Assembly (NCBI RefSeq): GCF_041435495.1
Contig: NZ_CP108644.1
Span: forward strand, 8,169,501 to 8,233,500
From: Streptomyces sp. NBC_01116
Lineage (GTDB): Bacteria; Actinomycetota; Actinomycetes; Streptomycetales; Streptomycetaceae
DNA: 64,000 bases
Direction of reading: 5' to 3'
The notes beneath the pieces are model-generated. The model had not been told where the DNA came from and made no database searches. It saw nothing but the letters and a program-made list of their open reading frames with translations. How positions within the stretch are numbered: position 1 is the stretch's first letter; each line of letters begins with the position of its first letter. The translations under genes and the position numbers were made by a program. Shown here one piece after another: positions 27,743 through 36,503 of the stretch.

Positions 27743-29106
27743 CGGTACTCCTCGGCGACCTTCTCGGCCAGCTTCTGGGAGGCGGCGAGCGCGGCGTCCA
27801 CCGACTGGCGGCCCGCGATGGCGGCGCTGATCTCCTGCGCCACCCGGGTGCCCAGGTCGGTGAACTCCGGTATGCCGACGAACTGGATGCCCGCGGTCGG
27901 ACGGGGCTGGGTGCCCGGGTTCTTCGGGTCGGCCTCGGAGATGGCCCGCCGGGTGACGTCGGCGAACGCGCCCGCCTCCGCCCGGTAGTCGGGGTTGGTG
28001 TAGGTGGAGGCCCGTTTGCCGGCGGGCACGTTGGACCAGCCGCTGGTGGCCCCGACGAGCTCCTCGTACTCCTTGCCGGAGGCCCAGGACACGAACCTCC
28101 AGGCGTCGTCCGCCTTCGTGGAGGCCTTCTGCAGACCCCAGGCCCAGGTGTAGAGCCAGCCCGAGCTCCTGGTCTGCTCCACCGGGGCGGGGACGTACCC
28201 GATCTTCCCCTTCACCGGGGAGCCCTTCGCCTCCAGGGACCCGGCGCCCGCCGTGGCGTCGTACCACATGGCGGTCTTGCCCTGGGTCATGTTGTTCAGG
28301 CACTCGGCGTAGCCGGACTGCGGGGCGCCGAGCTCTCCGTGCTTCCGCACGAGATCGACGTAGAACCGCGTCGCCTTCTTGAACTCCGGTGCGGTCAGGC
28401 GCGGTTCCCAGTCCTCGGTGAACCAGGTGCCGCCCATCGTGTTGACCACCGTGGTGAGCGGGGCGATGACCTCGCCCCAGCCCGGCAGCCCGCGCAGACA
28501 GATGCCCTTCATCCCGCGCTCCGCCCCGTCCGTCCGCTCGGCGAGCTTCGCCACCTGCTGCCAGGTCGGCTTGTCGGGCATCGTGAGGCCCTGCTCCTCG
28601 AAGACGTCCTTGCGGTACATGAGGAAGGACGACTCGCCGTAGAAGGGCTGGGCGTAGAGCCTGCCGTCCTCGGCGGTCAGCGATTCCCGCAGAGGCTGGA
28701 GGATGTCCTCCTGGTCGAAGGCCGTGTCGGCCTTCGCGTAGCCGTCGAGGGGGTGCAGCCAGCCGTTCTCCGCGAAGAACGGCAGCTCGAAGTTGCTGAT
28801 GGTGGCGACGTCGTACTGACCGGCCTGGTTGGAGAAGTCCTGGCTGATCTTGTCGCGAACGTCGTTCTCGGGCAGCACGGTGAAGTGGACCTTGATGCCG
28901 GTCTCCTCCGTGAAGTGCTCCGCGGTGAGCTTCTGGAGTTCGACCATCTGCGGGTTGTTCACCATCAGCACGTTCAGCGCGTCACCGCCCCCGAAGGAGG
29001 TCCCGCCGGCTCCGGCGCAGCCGGTGGCGAGCAGGGCCAGAGCGGCGGTCGCGGCACCGGCTCGACCGCGTACACGTGGTCGGCGGCGGCGTCCTGGATG
29101 GGGCAT
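27739..29106 (-). CDS. Sugar/polyol ABC transporter substrate-binding lipoprotein
   Basis: A 455-residue extracellular solute-binding protein (family 1). The arginine-rich start, hydrophobic stretch and lipobox LATGC make it a lipoprotein. Core features include LNVLMVNNPQMVELQKLT, an aromatic-rich ligand-site region (TMGGTWFTEDW) and SGWLYTWAWGLQ. The overall pattern resembles sorbitol/mannitol-type (SmoE) binding proteins, in line with the dehydrogenase in the operon. AGGAG lies 8 nt before the ATG. First gene of the operon. Confidence 0.92.
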   Translation of the reverse strand: MPHPGRRRRPRVRGRAGAATAALALLATGCAGAGGTSFGGGDALNVLMVNNPQMVELQKLTAEHFTEETGIKVHFTVLPENDVRDKISQDFSNQAGQYDVATISNFELPFFAENGWLHPLDGYAKADTAFDQEDILQPLRESLTAEDGRLYAQPFYGESSFLMYRKDVFEEQGLTMPDKPTWQQVAKLAERTDGAERGMKGICLRGLPGWGEVIAPLTTVVNTMGGTWFTEDWEPRLTAPEFKKATRFYVDLVRKHGELGAPQSGYAECLNNMTQGKTAMWYDATAGAGSLEAKGSPVKGKIGYVPAPVEQTRSSGWLYTWAWGLQKASTKADDAWRFVSWASGKEYEELVGATSGWSNVPAGKRASTYTNPDYRAEAGAFADVTRRAISEADPKNPGTQPRPTAGIQFVGIPEFTDLGTRVAQEISAAIAGRQSVDAALAASQKLAEKVAEEYR

Positions 29107-29301
29107 GGGGGCTCCTGATCAGTCGTAGCGGCTCGGTGATCGGGTCGTTGAGGGCATGGTGGACCGGGCCCCGGCGGTGAGGGCGGAGCGCGGGTGCGGG
29201 AGCCGTGCGGTCGGCGGTACGGGCGGGGCCGGTCGGGACGGGGCGTTCGACGGGGTCTGCCCGTGTGGGCCCGGTCGGGCAGTCCGGTCGGGCGGGGCCG
29301 G

Positions 29302-30063
29302 TCAGACGCGGATGACCTGGGGCCCCAGCAGGGAGTAGCGCTGGGCCTCGGCCGAGGAGAGCCCCGCGTCGGTGACGATCGCTTCGAAATCACCGACCCC
29401 GGCGAACCGGCAGAAGCTCACCGCCCCGAACTTGCTGTGGATCCCGGCGAAGATCCTGCGCCGGGAGCTGCGCAGTGCCTGTGCCTTCACCTCGGCGACG
29501 GCGGGATCCGGGGTGGTGAGGCCGTACTCGCGGGAGATGCCGTTGGCCCCGAGATACGCGAGGTCGATGACGAAGTCCGCGAGCATCCGGGAGGCCCAGT
29601 GGTCGACGGTCGCCATCGTCGAGCCGCGTACCCGGCCGCCCAGCAGGAGCACCGAGGTCTTCTCGGCCCCGGCGAGGGAGGTGGCGACGGCCAGGGAAGC
29701 GGTGACCACGGTCAGCGGCCGGTCCTGGGGAAGCGCCTCGGCGACGAGCTGCGGGGTGAAGCCCTCGTCGACGAAGACCGTCTCGGCGTCGCCGAGCAGA
29801 TCGGCGGCGGCGGTCGCGATCCGCGACTTCTGCGGAACGTTGCGCGTGGTGCGGACGGCGAGCGTGGTCTCGAAGCCGGCCGATTCCACCGGGTAGGCGC
29901 CGCCGTGGGTACGGCGGACGAGTCCGTGCTCCTCCAGCACATGCAGATCGCGGCGTACGGTCTCCTTGGCCACCTTGAACAGGCCCGCGAGGGCGTTCAC
30001 CCCGACCGACCCCTCCCGTCGGGCCGTGTCCAGAATTCCCCGCCGGCGTTCCTCGGTGTCCAC
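29302..30063 (-). CDS. DeoR/GlpR-family transcriptional regulator
   Basis: A 253-residue regulator. The N-terminal winged helix has RRRGILDTARREGSVGVNAL and VAKETVRRDLHVLEEHGLVRRTHGG, the DeoR signature. The C-terminal sugar-phosphate sensor lobe has VFVDEGFTPQLVAE and the TVVTASLAVA stretch. GTG 30063 gives the usual family length; the longer open frame adds an unrelated leader. It lies on the same strand 195 bp upstream of the polyol transport operon and is the likely phosphosugar-responsive repressor of it. Confidence 0.9.
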   Translation of the reverse strand: MDTEERRRGILDTARREGSVGVNALAGLFKVAKETVRRDLHVLEEHGLVRRTHGGAYPVESAGFETTLAVRTTRNVPQKSRIATAAADLLGDAETVFVDEGFTPQLVAEALPQDRPLTVVTASLAVATSLAGAEKTSVLLLGGRVRGSTMATVDHWASRMLADFVIDLAYLGANGISREYGLTTPDPAVAEVKAQALRSSRRRIFAGIHSKFGAVSFCRFAGVGDFEAIVTDAGLSSAEAQRYSLLGPQVIRV

Positions 30064-30394
30064 GGCGCACTTCCCTGGTCGCTGCTGGGCCCGTTGCGGG
30101 CGGAGCCCGCCTGTCCGTTCGGGCTCATGTGTCGTTTGTACAAGCAGTCCCGGGGCGACTACCAGCCGCTTCACCAGATCCCCTCAGCCCGATCGTGCCC
30201 GTGTCGCCCGGTGCGACCGTGCTGGTCACACCGGTGTCGGCCGCCGGTCCGGTCGTCGGAGCCGCCCGCTTTCCCGTGATTGCCGCCCGGATGGCGCCCG
30301 AAGTGCGGAGCCCCGGCGTCCGCGGCGCCCGGACGGGGGCACGCGAAGGCCGGGGCAAGGGGTCACGGAGGTCACTCGGGTCACTCGGGTCGCG
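30064..30394. other. Intergenic region upstream of the DeoR-type regulator
   Basis: A 331-bp stretch without a convincing gene. It holds a palindrome TTGTACAA (30136-30143), a possible promoter or operator element for the regulator, and a 9-bp tandem duplication GTCACTCGG at 30371-30388 just past the stop of the Rieske gene. No clear terminator was found. Confidence 0.5.
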
Positions 30395-31489
30395 TCAGCG
30401 GAGGACGGCGCTGTCCTCCCCCTCGCTGCGGTGGGGACGGGTCACCGCGCCCCTGCCGGGTGTCTCCGGATAGAACCGCTTGGCCCAGCGCCGGAACGGG
30501 CCGATCGGTCCGTCACCGGACGCCAGCCGGGGCGGCTGCTGATACTGCTTGTGGTGCCAGATCGGGAAGTCGGCGGCGGTGAACTCGCAACTGGACCGGA
30601 AGACGGGGCGGTCCAGGAGCCGGGCCGCGGTACGGCTGACGATCCGGGCGAGCCCGGGCGGCAGCCGCCCCGGCTCGTCGAAGGCGATGCGGTTCAGCTG
30701 CCGGAACTGCATCCGATTGGGGCCGATGGCCGTCGGCATCACCATCGTGCACATCCGCAGCCCGAAGCGGGGCGTGTGGACGTCGGCGTGCAGGCAGCCG
30801 AGTCCATAGCCGTCCACCCTCACGTCGACGGTGAAGTCGCCCATGAGCGGCGCCGACTCGTGGGCCCGCATGGCGACATGGAACTTCGCGTCGTCGTACG
30901 CCACGGGACCGTCGATCTCAGCCTTCGCCCAGCCGTGCAGGGTGGCGAAGTGCCCGAGGTCGACCGAGTTCTCGATGACCTCCTGGACGTTGCCGGCCAG
31001 CTCCCAGGCGGCCGTACGCGCGGGCCTGTGCCCGATCTCGTGCCACTGCGGAACCGACCAGTCCGGATCCCGGCCGTCGTGGTGCCGCCAGACGAAGACG
31101 CCCCCGTTCACCTCCTGGACGGGCAGCTGGGTCAGCGGGGACCGCGGCGGAGGTGTGCCGTACCCCGTGCGGACACAGGTGCCGTCGGGGCCGAACGAGA
31201 AGAAGTGGAACGGGCAGGTGAGATCCTCCCCCTCGACCTTCGCCAGGCCGAGATGGGCCCCCAGGTGCGGGCAGTACGGGCGGACGGCGCGGAGCGTTCC
31301 CGTGCCGGTGCGGTACAGGACGACGTCGCGCCCCGCGAGCGGCCGGGTGAGCACGGTGCCCGGCCGCAGCTCGTGCGAGAAGGCCAGGGCCGACCAGCCG
31401 CTCGGATAGGGCAGGGCCGGCGCTCCTGCCGCATCGGCCGGTGTCGGGCCCTCACTGATGGTGTGCCCGTACTCACGTGCCACTCCCAC
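30395..31489 (-). CDS. Rieske non-heme iron oxygenase (steroid-desaturase/KshA-like)
   Basis: A 364-residue Rieske oxygenase. The [2Fe-2S] ligands are CPHLG and CPFHFF (CxH...CxxH, about residues 80-105). The mononuclear iron site is seen in ENSVDLGHFATLHGW (N/DxxDxxHxxxxH, about residue 175). The C-terminal part resembles the cholesterol 7-desaturase (Neverland/DAF-36)/KshA group, which acts on sterols or other bulky hydrophobic substrates. GGAGG lies upstream of two in-frame GTGs (31489 and 31483); the first is used. No ferredoxin or reductase gene is adjacent, so electron donors come from elsewhere. Substrate unknown. Confidence 0.88.
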   Translation of the reverse strand: MGVAREYGHTISEGPTPADAAGAPALPYPSGWSALAFSHELRPGTVLTRPLAGRDVVLYRTGTGTLRAVRPYCPHLGAHLGLAKVEGEDLTCPFHFFSFGPDGTCVRTGYGTPPPRSPLTQLPVQEVNGGVFVWRHHDGRDPDWSVPQWHEIGHRPARTAAWELAGNVQEVIENSVDLGHFATLHGWAKAEIDGPVAYDDAKFHVAMRAHESAPLMGDFTVDVRVDGYGLGCLHADVHTPRFGLRMCTMVMPTAIGPNRMQFRQLNRIAFDEPGRLPPGLARIVSRTAARLLDRPVFRSSCEFTAADFPIWHHKQYQQPPRLASGDGPIGPFRRWAKRFYPETPGRGAVTRPHRSEGEDSAVLR

Positions 31490-31614
31490 GACTCCCCCTC
31501 CACGATCGGTCGCACGGAGGCTGCCCAGAGCCGCCCCGGGATCCTCGCGACACACCGCACATCACCTGAACGGGATGTGGGATGCCGCGTGTTGACGGAC
31601 CGGGGCGGGTTCCG

Positions 31615-32514
31615 TCAGAGCTCGTCGCCGAAGGCCTCGGCCAGCTCACGCCATGCGGCGCGCGGCAGGCCGCCGCCTCCCTCGTCGGCGGTGAGCACCT
31701 GCAACGCGACATGGTCCGCGCCGGCGTCGAGGTACTCCCGGGTCCGACGCCTCACCTGCTCGGCGTCGCCCAGCGCGAAGAGGGCGTCGAGAAGACGGAC
31801 ACTGCCGCCGCCGTCGAAGTCGCCTTCCGTGAACCCCAGGCGCAGCAGGTTGTCGGTGTAGTTGGGCAGCTGCAGATACATCCCCAGCATCGTCCGCGCG
31901 GTGGTGCGGGCCCGGTCGAGGTCGGTGTCCAGCACCACGGTCAGCTCCGGGGCGAGCAGCGCGTCGGTTCCGAGCGCCTCGCGGGCCTCCGCGGTGTGCT
32001 CGGTGGTGACGAGATAGGGATGTGCCCCCAGCGACCGGTCGGCCGCGAGCCTCAGCATCTTCGGACCGAGGGCCGCCAGGACCCGATGGCCGGAGCGCAC
32101 GGACGGTTCGGCGGCATCGAGTGCGTCGAGGTAGGAGACCATCGCGCTGTACGGCTTCGCGTACTGCGGCACCATCGGTCCGTGGCTGACGCCCAGACCG
32201 AGGACGAAGCGACGGCGCGAGTCGGCATCGATCGCCGCGATCGCGGCCGCCGCCTCCTCGGCCGTGTGGTTCCAGATGCTCAGGATGCCGGTGGCCACCG
32301 TGATCGACCGGGTGGCCGCCACGACGGCGGCGGCGTCCTCGGGCGTCGGACTGCCCCCGATCCAGACGGTGCCGTACCCCAGTCCTTCGAGCTCGGCGAG
32401 CGCCTCCGCGATCGCCTTCCCGCCCGCGTCGTCCACCCGCGAGGCGTGCAGGGCGCTGCTCCAGATCCCCACACGCCCGAATGTCCTGCCCGTTCCGGAA
32501 ATCTCAGAAGTCAT
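31615..32514 (-). CDS. LLM-class F420-dependent oxidoreductase
   Basis: A 299-residue luciferase-like TIM barrel. Recognisable parts are FGRVGIWSSAL at the start, LGYGTVWIGGSP, ITVATGILSIWNH, FVLGLGVSHGPM and the C-terminal EYLDAGADHVALQVL. The pattern is that of actinobacterial TIGR03620-like F420 enzymes; the substrate is unknown. ATG 32514 is used since the family N-terminus begins a few residues later. Confidence 0.88.
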   Translation of the reverse strand: MTSEISGTGRTFGRVGIWSSALHASRVDDAGGKAIAEALAELEGLGYGTVWIGGSPTPEDAAAVVAATRSITVATGILSIWNHTAEEAAAAIAAIDADSRRRFVLGLGVSHGPMVPQYAKPYSAMVSYLDALDAAEPSVRSGHRVLAALGPKMLRLAADRSLGAHPYLVTTEHTAEAREALGTDALLAPELTVVLDTDLDRARTTARTMLGMYLQLPNYTDNLLRLGFTEGDFDGGGSVRLLDALFALGDAEQVRRRTREYLDAGADHVALQVLTADEGGGGLPRAAWRELAEAFGDEL

Positions 32515-32628
32515 GGTGTGACCAACAACGGTCCGGCCCAACTATTCCTGATTCGACGGCGATTCACCCGTCCGGATGCGCGGGGCAGGTGATCGGAGGC
32601 CCTCGGGGGAGGGGCGTAGGGAGCGTCG

Positions 32629-33831
32629 TCAGTCCTCCGGGACGTCCTTCATGAACACGACTCCGTCGATACGGTCCAGGTGCCCCGGGTCGAGCGGGGC
32701 GTACCCGAAGTACGGGGATGTGCGCCGGACGGAGCCCGTGGCGCCGAGGGTGTCGGCCAGCTCGGAGGCGTCCATCAGGCAGGACTCCTCCGGGAGCGCG
32801 TACAGGGCTCCTTCGAGGGTGTCCGGCGGCGGCACGTCGACCCCTTGATGCCTCATCGTGCCGAAGGCGGTGGCCAGGAAGCCGTACCCCTCGCCCAGGC
32901 GGGCGTTGACGACGGCGCCCGCGCTCCACCACTCCAGCCGCCGGCCGCCCATCCGCATCGAGCTCACGTCCCGCTGGAGATGGCTGTTGTGGGCGTGCAC
33001 CAGAACGGGCCTCCGCTCGGCGAGCGCGAGGAGGTTGGCGGCCATCATCTGGTCCCGCAGCCCCGTCAGCCGTGACAGCCGGCTCGGTGATGCGTCCGCC
33101 ATCCAGAAGTGGTACCGCAGCAGCCCCGAGGCGGCCCGTGCGTACAGGAGGGCCCGGTCGAACGCGTCCCGTGAGGTCACCGCGATCAGGTGGGGCGTCC
33201 ACGCGTCGAGCAGAGCCCCCAGGTCGTCGGCGAGCAGGCGCAGTTGCCCGGCCTCGGCCGACCGGCCGAAGGACGCGGACGGGTCCAGCATCGCCGCGGG
33301 GTCGGTCCACCGGTCGTCGGCGCCCAGCAGACGGTCGAGCGTCTCGGCGGTGCAGGGGAGCAGGCCCGTGTCCACGTGGTCGGCGAGAACGCGGTGGAGC
33401 GAGGTGAGCGCCTCGCGCGGGCTCGCGGCGTACGCCATCTCCAGCGGGCCGTCGAAGCCGGCGAAGCGGACCCGGTCGGACGCGGGCCGGCCGTCGTTGA
33501 ACGCGCGCATCCAGCGGACCAGTTCACGATTGGCCCCCGACTCCCCGAAGCCGTGGCCGAACCCCCGCTCCATCACCTCGTCGAGCGAGCCGCCGCCCGT
33601 CGTCACATAGTCGTCCACGAGCAGTCCCGCCACGCAGTCGCTCTCGATGGCGACGGTCCGGTAGCCCTCCCGTTCGACGAGCTGCCGGAAGAGCGCGTTG
33701 CGGAGCAGGAGAGGGGCGTCCACTCCGTGGGTGGGCTCGCCCAGAGTCAGTATCCGGGGCGGGGAGGCGAAGAGCCTCATGACGGAAGCCGCGTCGACGG
33801 CGTGGGCGATGTCCTTGATGTCGTCAGCCAT
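32629..33831 (-). CDS. Erythromycin-esterase-like hydrolase
   Basis: A 400-residue member of the erythromycin esterase (EreA/B-like) superfamily. Family motifs: LGEPTHGVDAP near residue 28, TVAIESDC near 60, an extended glycine/histidine region GFGHGFGES, and VLVHAHNSHLQRD around 270, which carry the Glu and His residues of the catalytic cleft. Members hydrolyse macrolide lactones or other esters; many environmental members have unknown substrates. ATG 33831 is chosen because the upstream codons overlap the divergent promoter. It diverges from a two-domain MerR regulator across a 58-bp gap with a long inverted repeat, suggesting drug-responsive control. Confidence 0.88.
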   Translation of the reverse strand: MADDIKDIAHAVDAASVMRLFASPPRILTLGEPTHGVDAPLLLRNALFRQLVEREGYRTVAIESDCVAGLLVDDYVTTGGGSLDEVMERGFGHGFGESGANRELVRWMRAFNDGRPASDRVRFAGFDGPLEMAYAASPREALTSLHRVLADHVDTGLLPCTAETLDRLLGADDRWTDPAAMLDPSASFGRSAEAGQLRLLADDLGALLDAWTPHLIAVTSRDAFDRALLYARAASGLLRYHFWMADASPSRLSRLTGLRDQMMAANLLALAERRPVLVHAHNSHLQRDVSSMRMGGRRLEWWSAGAVVNARLGEGYGFLATAFGTMRHQGVDVPPPDTLEGALYALPEESCLMDASELADTLGATGSVRRTSPYFGYAPLDPGHLDRIDGVVFMKDVPED

Positions 33832-33837
33832 GGCTTC

Positions 33838-33883
33838 AACCGTATCGCTGAACCAACGGTGGAGACTTTTACGCGATACCGTT
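33838..33883. promoter_or_regulatory. Inverted repeat in the divergent promoter (likely MerR operator)
   Basis: Arms AACCGTATCGC (33838-33848) and GCGATACCGTT (33873-33883) are inverted with one mismatch and fill the gap between the esterase-like and MerR genes. The symmetry and placement suggest a shared operator/promoter controlling both genes. Confidence 0.6.
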
Positions 33884-33889
33884 GCATTC

Positions 33890-34630
33890 ATGAGGCAGAA
33901 CCCTCAAACAGCAGGCCGACTCCGGCCCGTCGATCTGGCCCGCCGGCACGGATTGTCGACGCAGGCGATCAGGAATTACGAGGCGGCGGGGATCCTCCCG
34001 GCCGCCGGGCGCACACCGCACGGCTACCGCACCTACGCACCGCTGCACGCGCTCGCCCTCGCGGCGTTCCTCGCGCTGGTACCCGGTCATGGGCACGGGA
34101 CCGCGGCGTCGATCATGCGGGCGGTGAACCGCGACGATCCGGAGGAGGCGTTCCGTATCGTCGACGAGAGCCACGCCCAGCTCCTTGAGGACCGCCGGAC
34201 GCTGGAAGCGGTCGAGGGAGCGCTGCGCGATCTGGGCCCCGACGCCGCGCCCGCACCTGGCGACGCGTCGAGCCCCGGCGGGATGTTCGTGGGGCCGCTG
34301 GCGGGAAGGCTGGGTATCGGGCCCGCCACGCTGCGGAAGTGGGAGCGCGCCGGTCTCGTGACCCCGCGCCGCGACCCGAGGACCGGCTACCGGGTGTACG
34401 CCGAGGCCGACGTACGGGATGCCGGACTGGCCCACCAGCTGAGGCGGGGCGGCTACCGTCTTGACCAGATCGCACCGTTGATCGCCCAGGTGCGGGCGGC
34501 CGGCGGTCTGGAGCCGCTGGCGGCCGCCCTGCGCGACTGGCACGCGCGGCTGGCCGTCCGGGGGAGGGCGATGCTGGCCGGGGCCGCCGAGCTGGACGCC
34601 TACCTCCGCCACGTAACCGAAGCCCCCTGA
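33890..34630 (+). CDS. MerR-type regulator with two HTH domains (TioE-like)
   Basis: A 246-residue protein with two MerR-like DNA-binding units. The first is VDLARRHGLSTQAIRNYEAAGILPAAGRT-type (about residues 13-45); the second is LAGRLGIGPATLRKWERAGL followed by a TGYRVYAEADVRDAGLAHQL segment (about 130-195). This double arrangement matches TioE-like regulators found near antibiotic-resistance or transport genes. Its partner is probably the divergent esterase-like gene. Confidence 0.85.
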   Translation: MRQNPQTAGRLRPVDLARRHGLSTQAIRNYEAAGILPAAGRTPHGYRTYAPLHALALAAFLALVPGHGHGTAASIMRAVNRDDPEEAFRIVDESHAQLLEDRRTLEAVEGALRDLGPDAAPAPGDASSPGGMFVGPLAGRLGIGPATLRKWERAGLVTPRRDPRTGYRVYAEADVRDAGLAHQLRRGGYRLDQIAPLIAQVRAAGGLEPLAAALRDWHARLAVRGRAMLAGAAELDAYLRHVTEAP

Positions 34631-34642
34631 CGGAACAACAAC

Positions 34643-34694
34643 GGGCCGCCGAAACGGCCCCCCCGGCGGGCGGGGGCGAGGTTTTCGTCGCCCC
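34643..34694. terminator. Terminator hairpins between convergent MerR and AidB-like genes
   Basis: Two adjacent hairpins: GGGCCG / CGGCCC with loop CCGAAA (34643-34660), and GGGGCGA / TCGCCCC with an 8-nt loop (34673-34694). Confidence 0.6.
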
Positions 34695-34695
34695 G

Positions 34696-34725
34696 CCCCG
34701 CCCCGCGCTGCCCCGCCCCGCGCTG
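34696..34725. repeat. 15-bp tandem duplication
   Basis: Two exact copies of CCCCGCCCCGCGCTG (34696-34710, 34711-34725) in a GC-only stretch just beyond the AidB-like gene stop, probably replication slippage. Confidence 0.85.
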
Positions 34726-34739
34726 CCCGCCCCGCCCCG

Positions 34740-36398
34740 TCAGGCCGGCAGCCGCCCCAGCAGCGCCGAGAAGTCAGTGTCCGCGGGGAGCGTGCCGAAG
34801 GCGAGCCCCTGGTCCCCGGCGAGGCGCGACGCGCAGAACGCGTCGGCCACCGCCGCCGGCGCGTGACGCACCAGCAGTGAGCCCTGGAGTACGAGAGCGG
34901 CCCGTTCGACGACCCGGCGGGCCCGGAGCTGCGCGTCCTCGGTGCGCGCGAGGTCGGCGCGCAGCTCCTGCCAGGCCGCGTCGAGGCGCGCGTCCGCTCC
35001 GGCCGCCGCCTCGATCTCGGCGTGGAAGGCCTCCAGCGACGCGGGCTCCCGCGTCAACGCCCGGAGCATGTCGAGGGCGTTGACATTGCCGGAGCCCTCC
35101 CAGATCCCGTTGAGCGGTGCCTCGCGGTAGAGCCGCGGCATCCCCGACGCCTCGTCGTACCCGTTGCCGCCGAGGCACTCCAGGGCCTCGGCGACCGCCA
35201 CGGGCTGCCGCTTGCACACCCAGTACTTGCCGATGGCGGTGGCCAGCCGGAGGAAGGCGCGTTCGCCCTGGTCGCCCCGGTGGGCACGGTCGGCGGCCCC
35301 CGCCAGGCGCAGGGCCAGGGTCGTGGCGGCCTCGGACTCCAGGGACAGGTCCGCCAGGACATTGCGCATCAGGGGCTGGTCGATCAGCCGGGCACCGAAC
35401 ACCGAGCGGTGGCGCACGTGGTGGGCCGCCTGCGCGAGCGCGGCACGGGTGCCGGCGGCGGAACCGAGCACGCAGTCGAGCCGGGTCATCGTCACCATGT
35501 CGATGATGGCGCGCACGCCCTTGCCCTCGTCACCGACGAGCCAGGCCACGGTGTCGTCGAACTCGGGCTCGCTGGAGGCGTTGGAGCGGTTGCCGAGCTT
35601 GTCCTTGAGCCGCTGGAGCCGGAACGTGTTCCGGCTCCCGTCCGGCAGCACGCGTGGCACCAGGAAGCACGACAGGCCGCCGGGCGACTGGGCGAGCACC
35701 AGGAAGAGGTCGTTCATCGGCGCACTGGTGAACCACTTGTGCCCGCGCAGCCGCCAGGTGCCGTCCGCCTGCTCGGCGGCGGCCGTGGTGTTCGCGCGCA
35801 CGTCGGTGCCGCCCTGCTTCTCCGTCATCCCCATGCCGGCGAGCAGGCCGCGCTTGGCGGCGGGGGTGCTCAGCCCGGGCTCGTACACCCGGCTGGTCAG
35901 GAGCGGTTCGTACGTCTTGGCGAGGTCGGGGGAGTGGCGCAGTGCCGGGACGACGGCGTACGTCATCGAGACCGGGCACAGATGGCCCTGCTCCAGCATC
36001 GTGGCCAGCATGAAACCGCCCGCCCGGGCGACATGGGCCCCGGGGCGCCCGTCGGCCCAGGCGGCGCCCGCCAGACCCGCACGCACCGAGGCGTCCATCA
36101 GGCTGTGGTAGGCGGGGTGGAACTCGACCTCGTCGATCCGGTGGCCGTAGCGGTCGTGGGTACGCAGCTCCGGTTCGTGGCGGTTGGCCTGGTCGGCCCA
36201 GTGCTGCGCCTCCTCGCCGCCGACGTAGCGGCCGAAGCGGTGCAGGTCGTCCAGGTGCCATGCGGCGCCCTCGCGGCGTATCCCTTCGAGCAGCACCGCG
36301 TCGTCGGCGGCGTCGTGCCCGGTGAGCGGCGGCGGCTGGTTCGTCACCTCGTGGGTCACGGCGGTCGGGTTGCTGCGCGGTGCGGTAGGCGTGGGCAT
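34740..36398 (-). CDS. AidB-family acyl-CoA dehydrogenase-like flavoprotein
   Basis: A 552-residue protein close in length to E. coli AidB (541). It shows GMTEKQGGTDVRAN in the flavin-binding middle domain, RLKDKLGNRSNASSE, and the C-terminal run ALECLGGNGYDEASGMPRLY followed by REAPLNGIWEGSGNV, diagnostic of the AidB branch. AidB proteins bind FAD and DNA and are linked to protection from alkylation; some actinobacterial members may act on acyl-CoAs. GGAGGAG precedes the ATG. The TetR gene upstream on the same strand may control it. Confidence 0.92.
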   Translation of the reverse strand: MPTPTAPRSNPTAVTHEVTNQPPPLTGHDAADDAVLLEGIRREGAAWHLDDLHRFGRYVGGEEAQHWADQANRHEPELRTHDRYGHRIDEVEFHPAYHSLMDASVRAGLAGAAWADGRPGAHVARAGGFMLATMLEQGHLCPVSMTYAVVPALRHSPDLAKTYEPLLTSRVYEPGLSTPAAKRGLLAGMGMTEKQGGTDVRANTTAAAEQADGTWRLRGHKWFTSAPMNDLFLVLAQSPGGLSCFLVPRVLPDGSRNTFRLQRLKDKLGNRSNASSEPEFDDTVAWLVGDEGKGVRAIIDMVTMTRLDCVLGSAAGTRAALAQAAHHVRHRSVFGARLIDQPLMRNVLADLSLESEAATTLALRLAGAADRAHRGDQGERAFLRLATAIGKYWVCKRQPVAVAEALECLGGNGYDEASGMPRLYREAPLNGIWEGSGNVNALDMLRALTREPASLEAFHAEIEAAAGADARLDAAWQELRADLARTEDAQLRARRVVERAALVLQGSLLVRHAPAAVADAFCASRLAGDQGLAFGTLPADTDFSALLGRLPA

Positions 36399-36503
36399 CG
36401 GTGCTCCTCCGGGAGTCGGGACGGCGGGGTGCGGCCCATGAGGTACGGGGACGGCGGTACGGGGACGAGGGGGCGCGGTCCGCGCCCGGCCGCCGCGGCA
36501 GGG

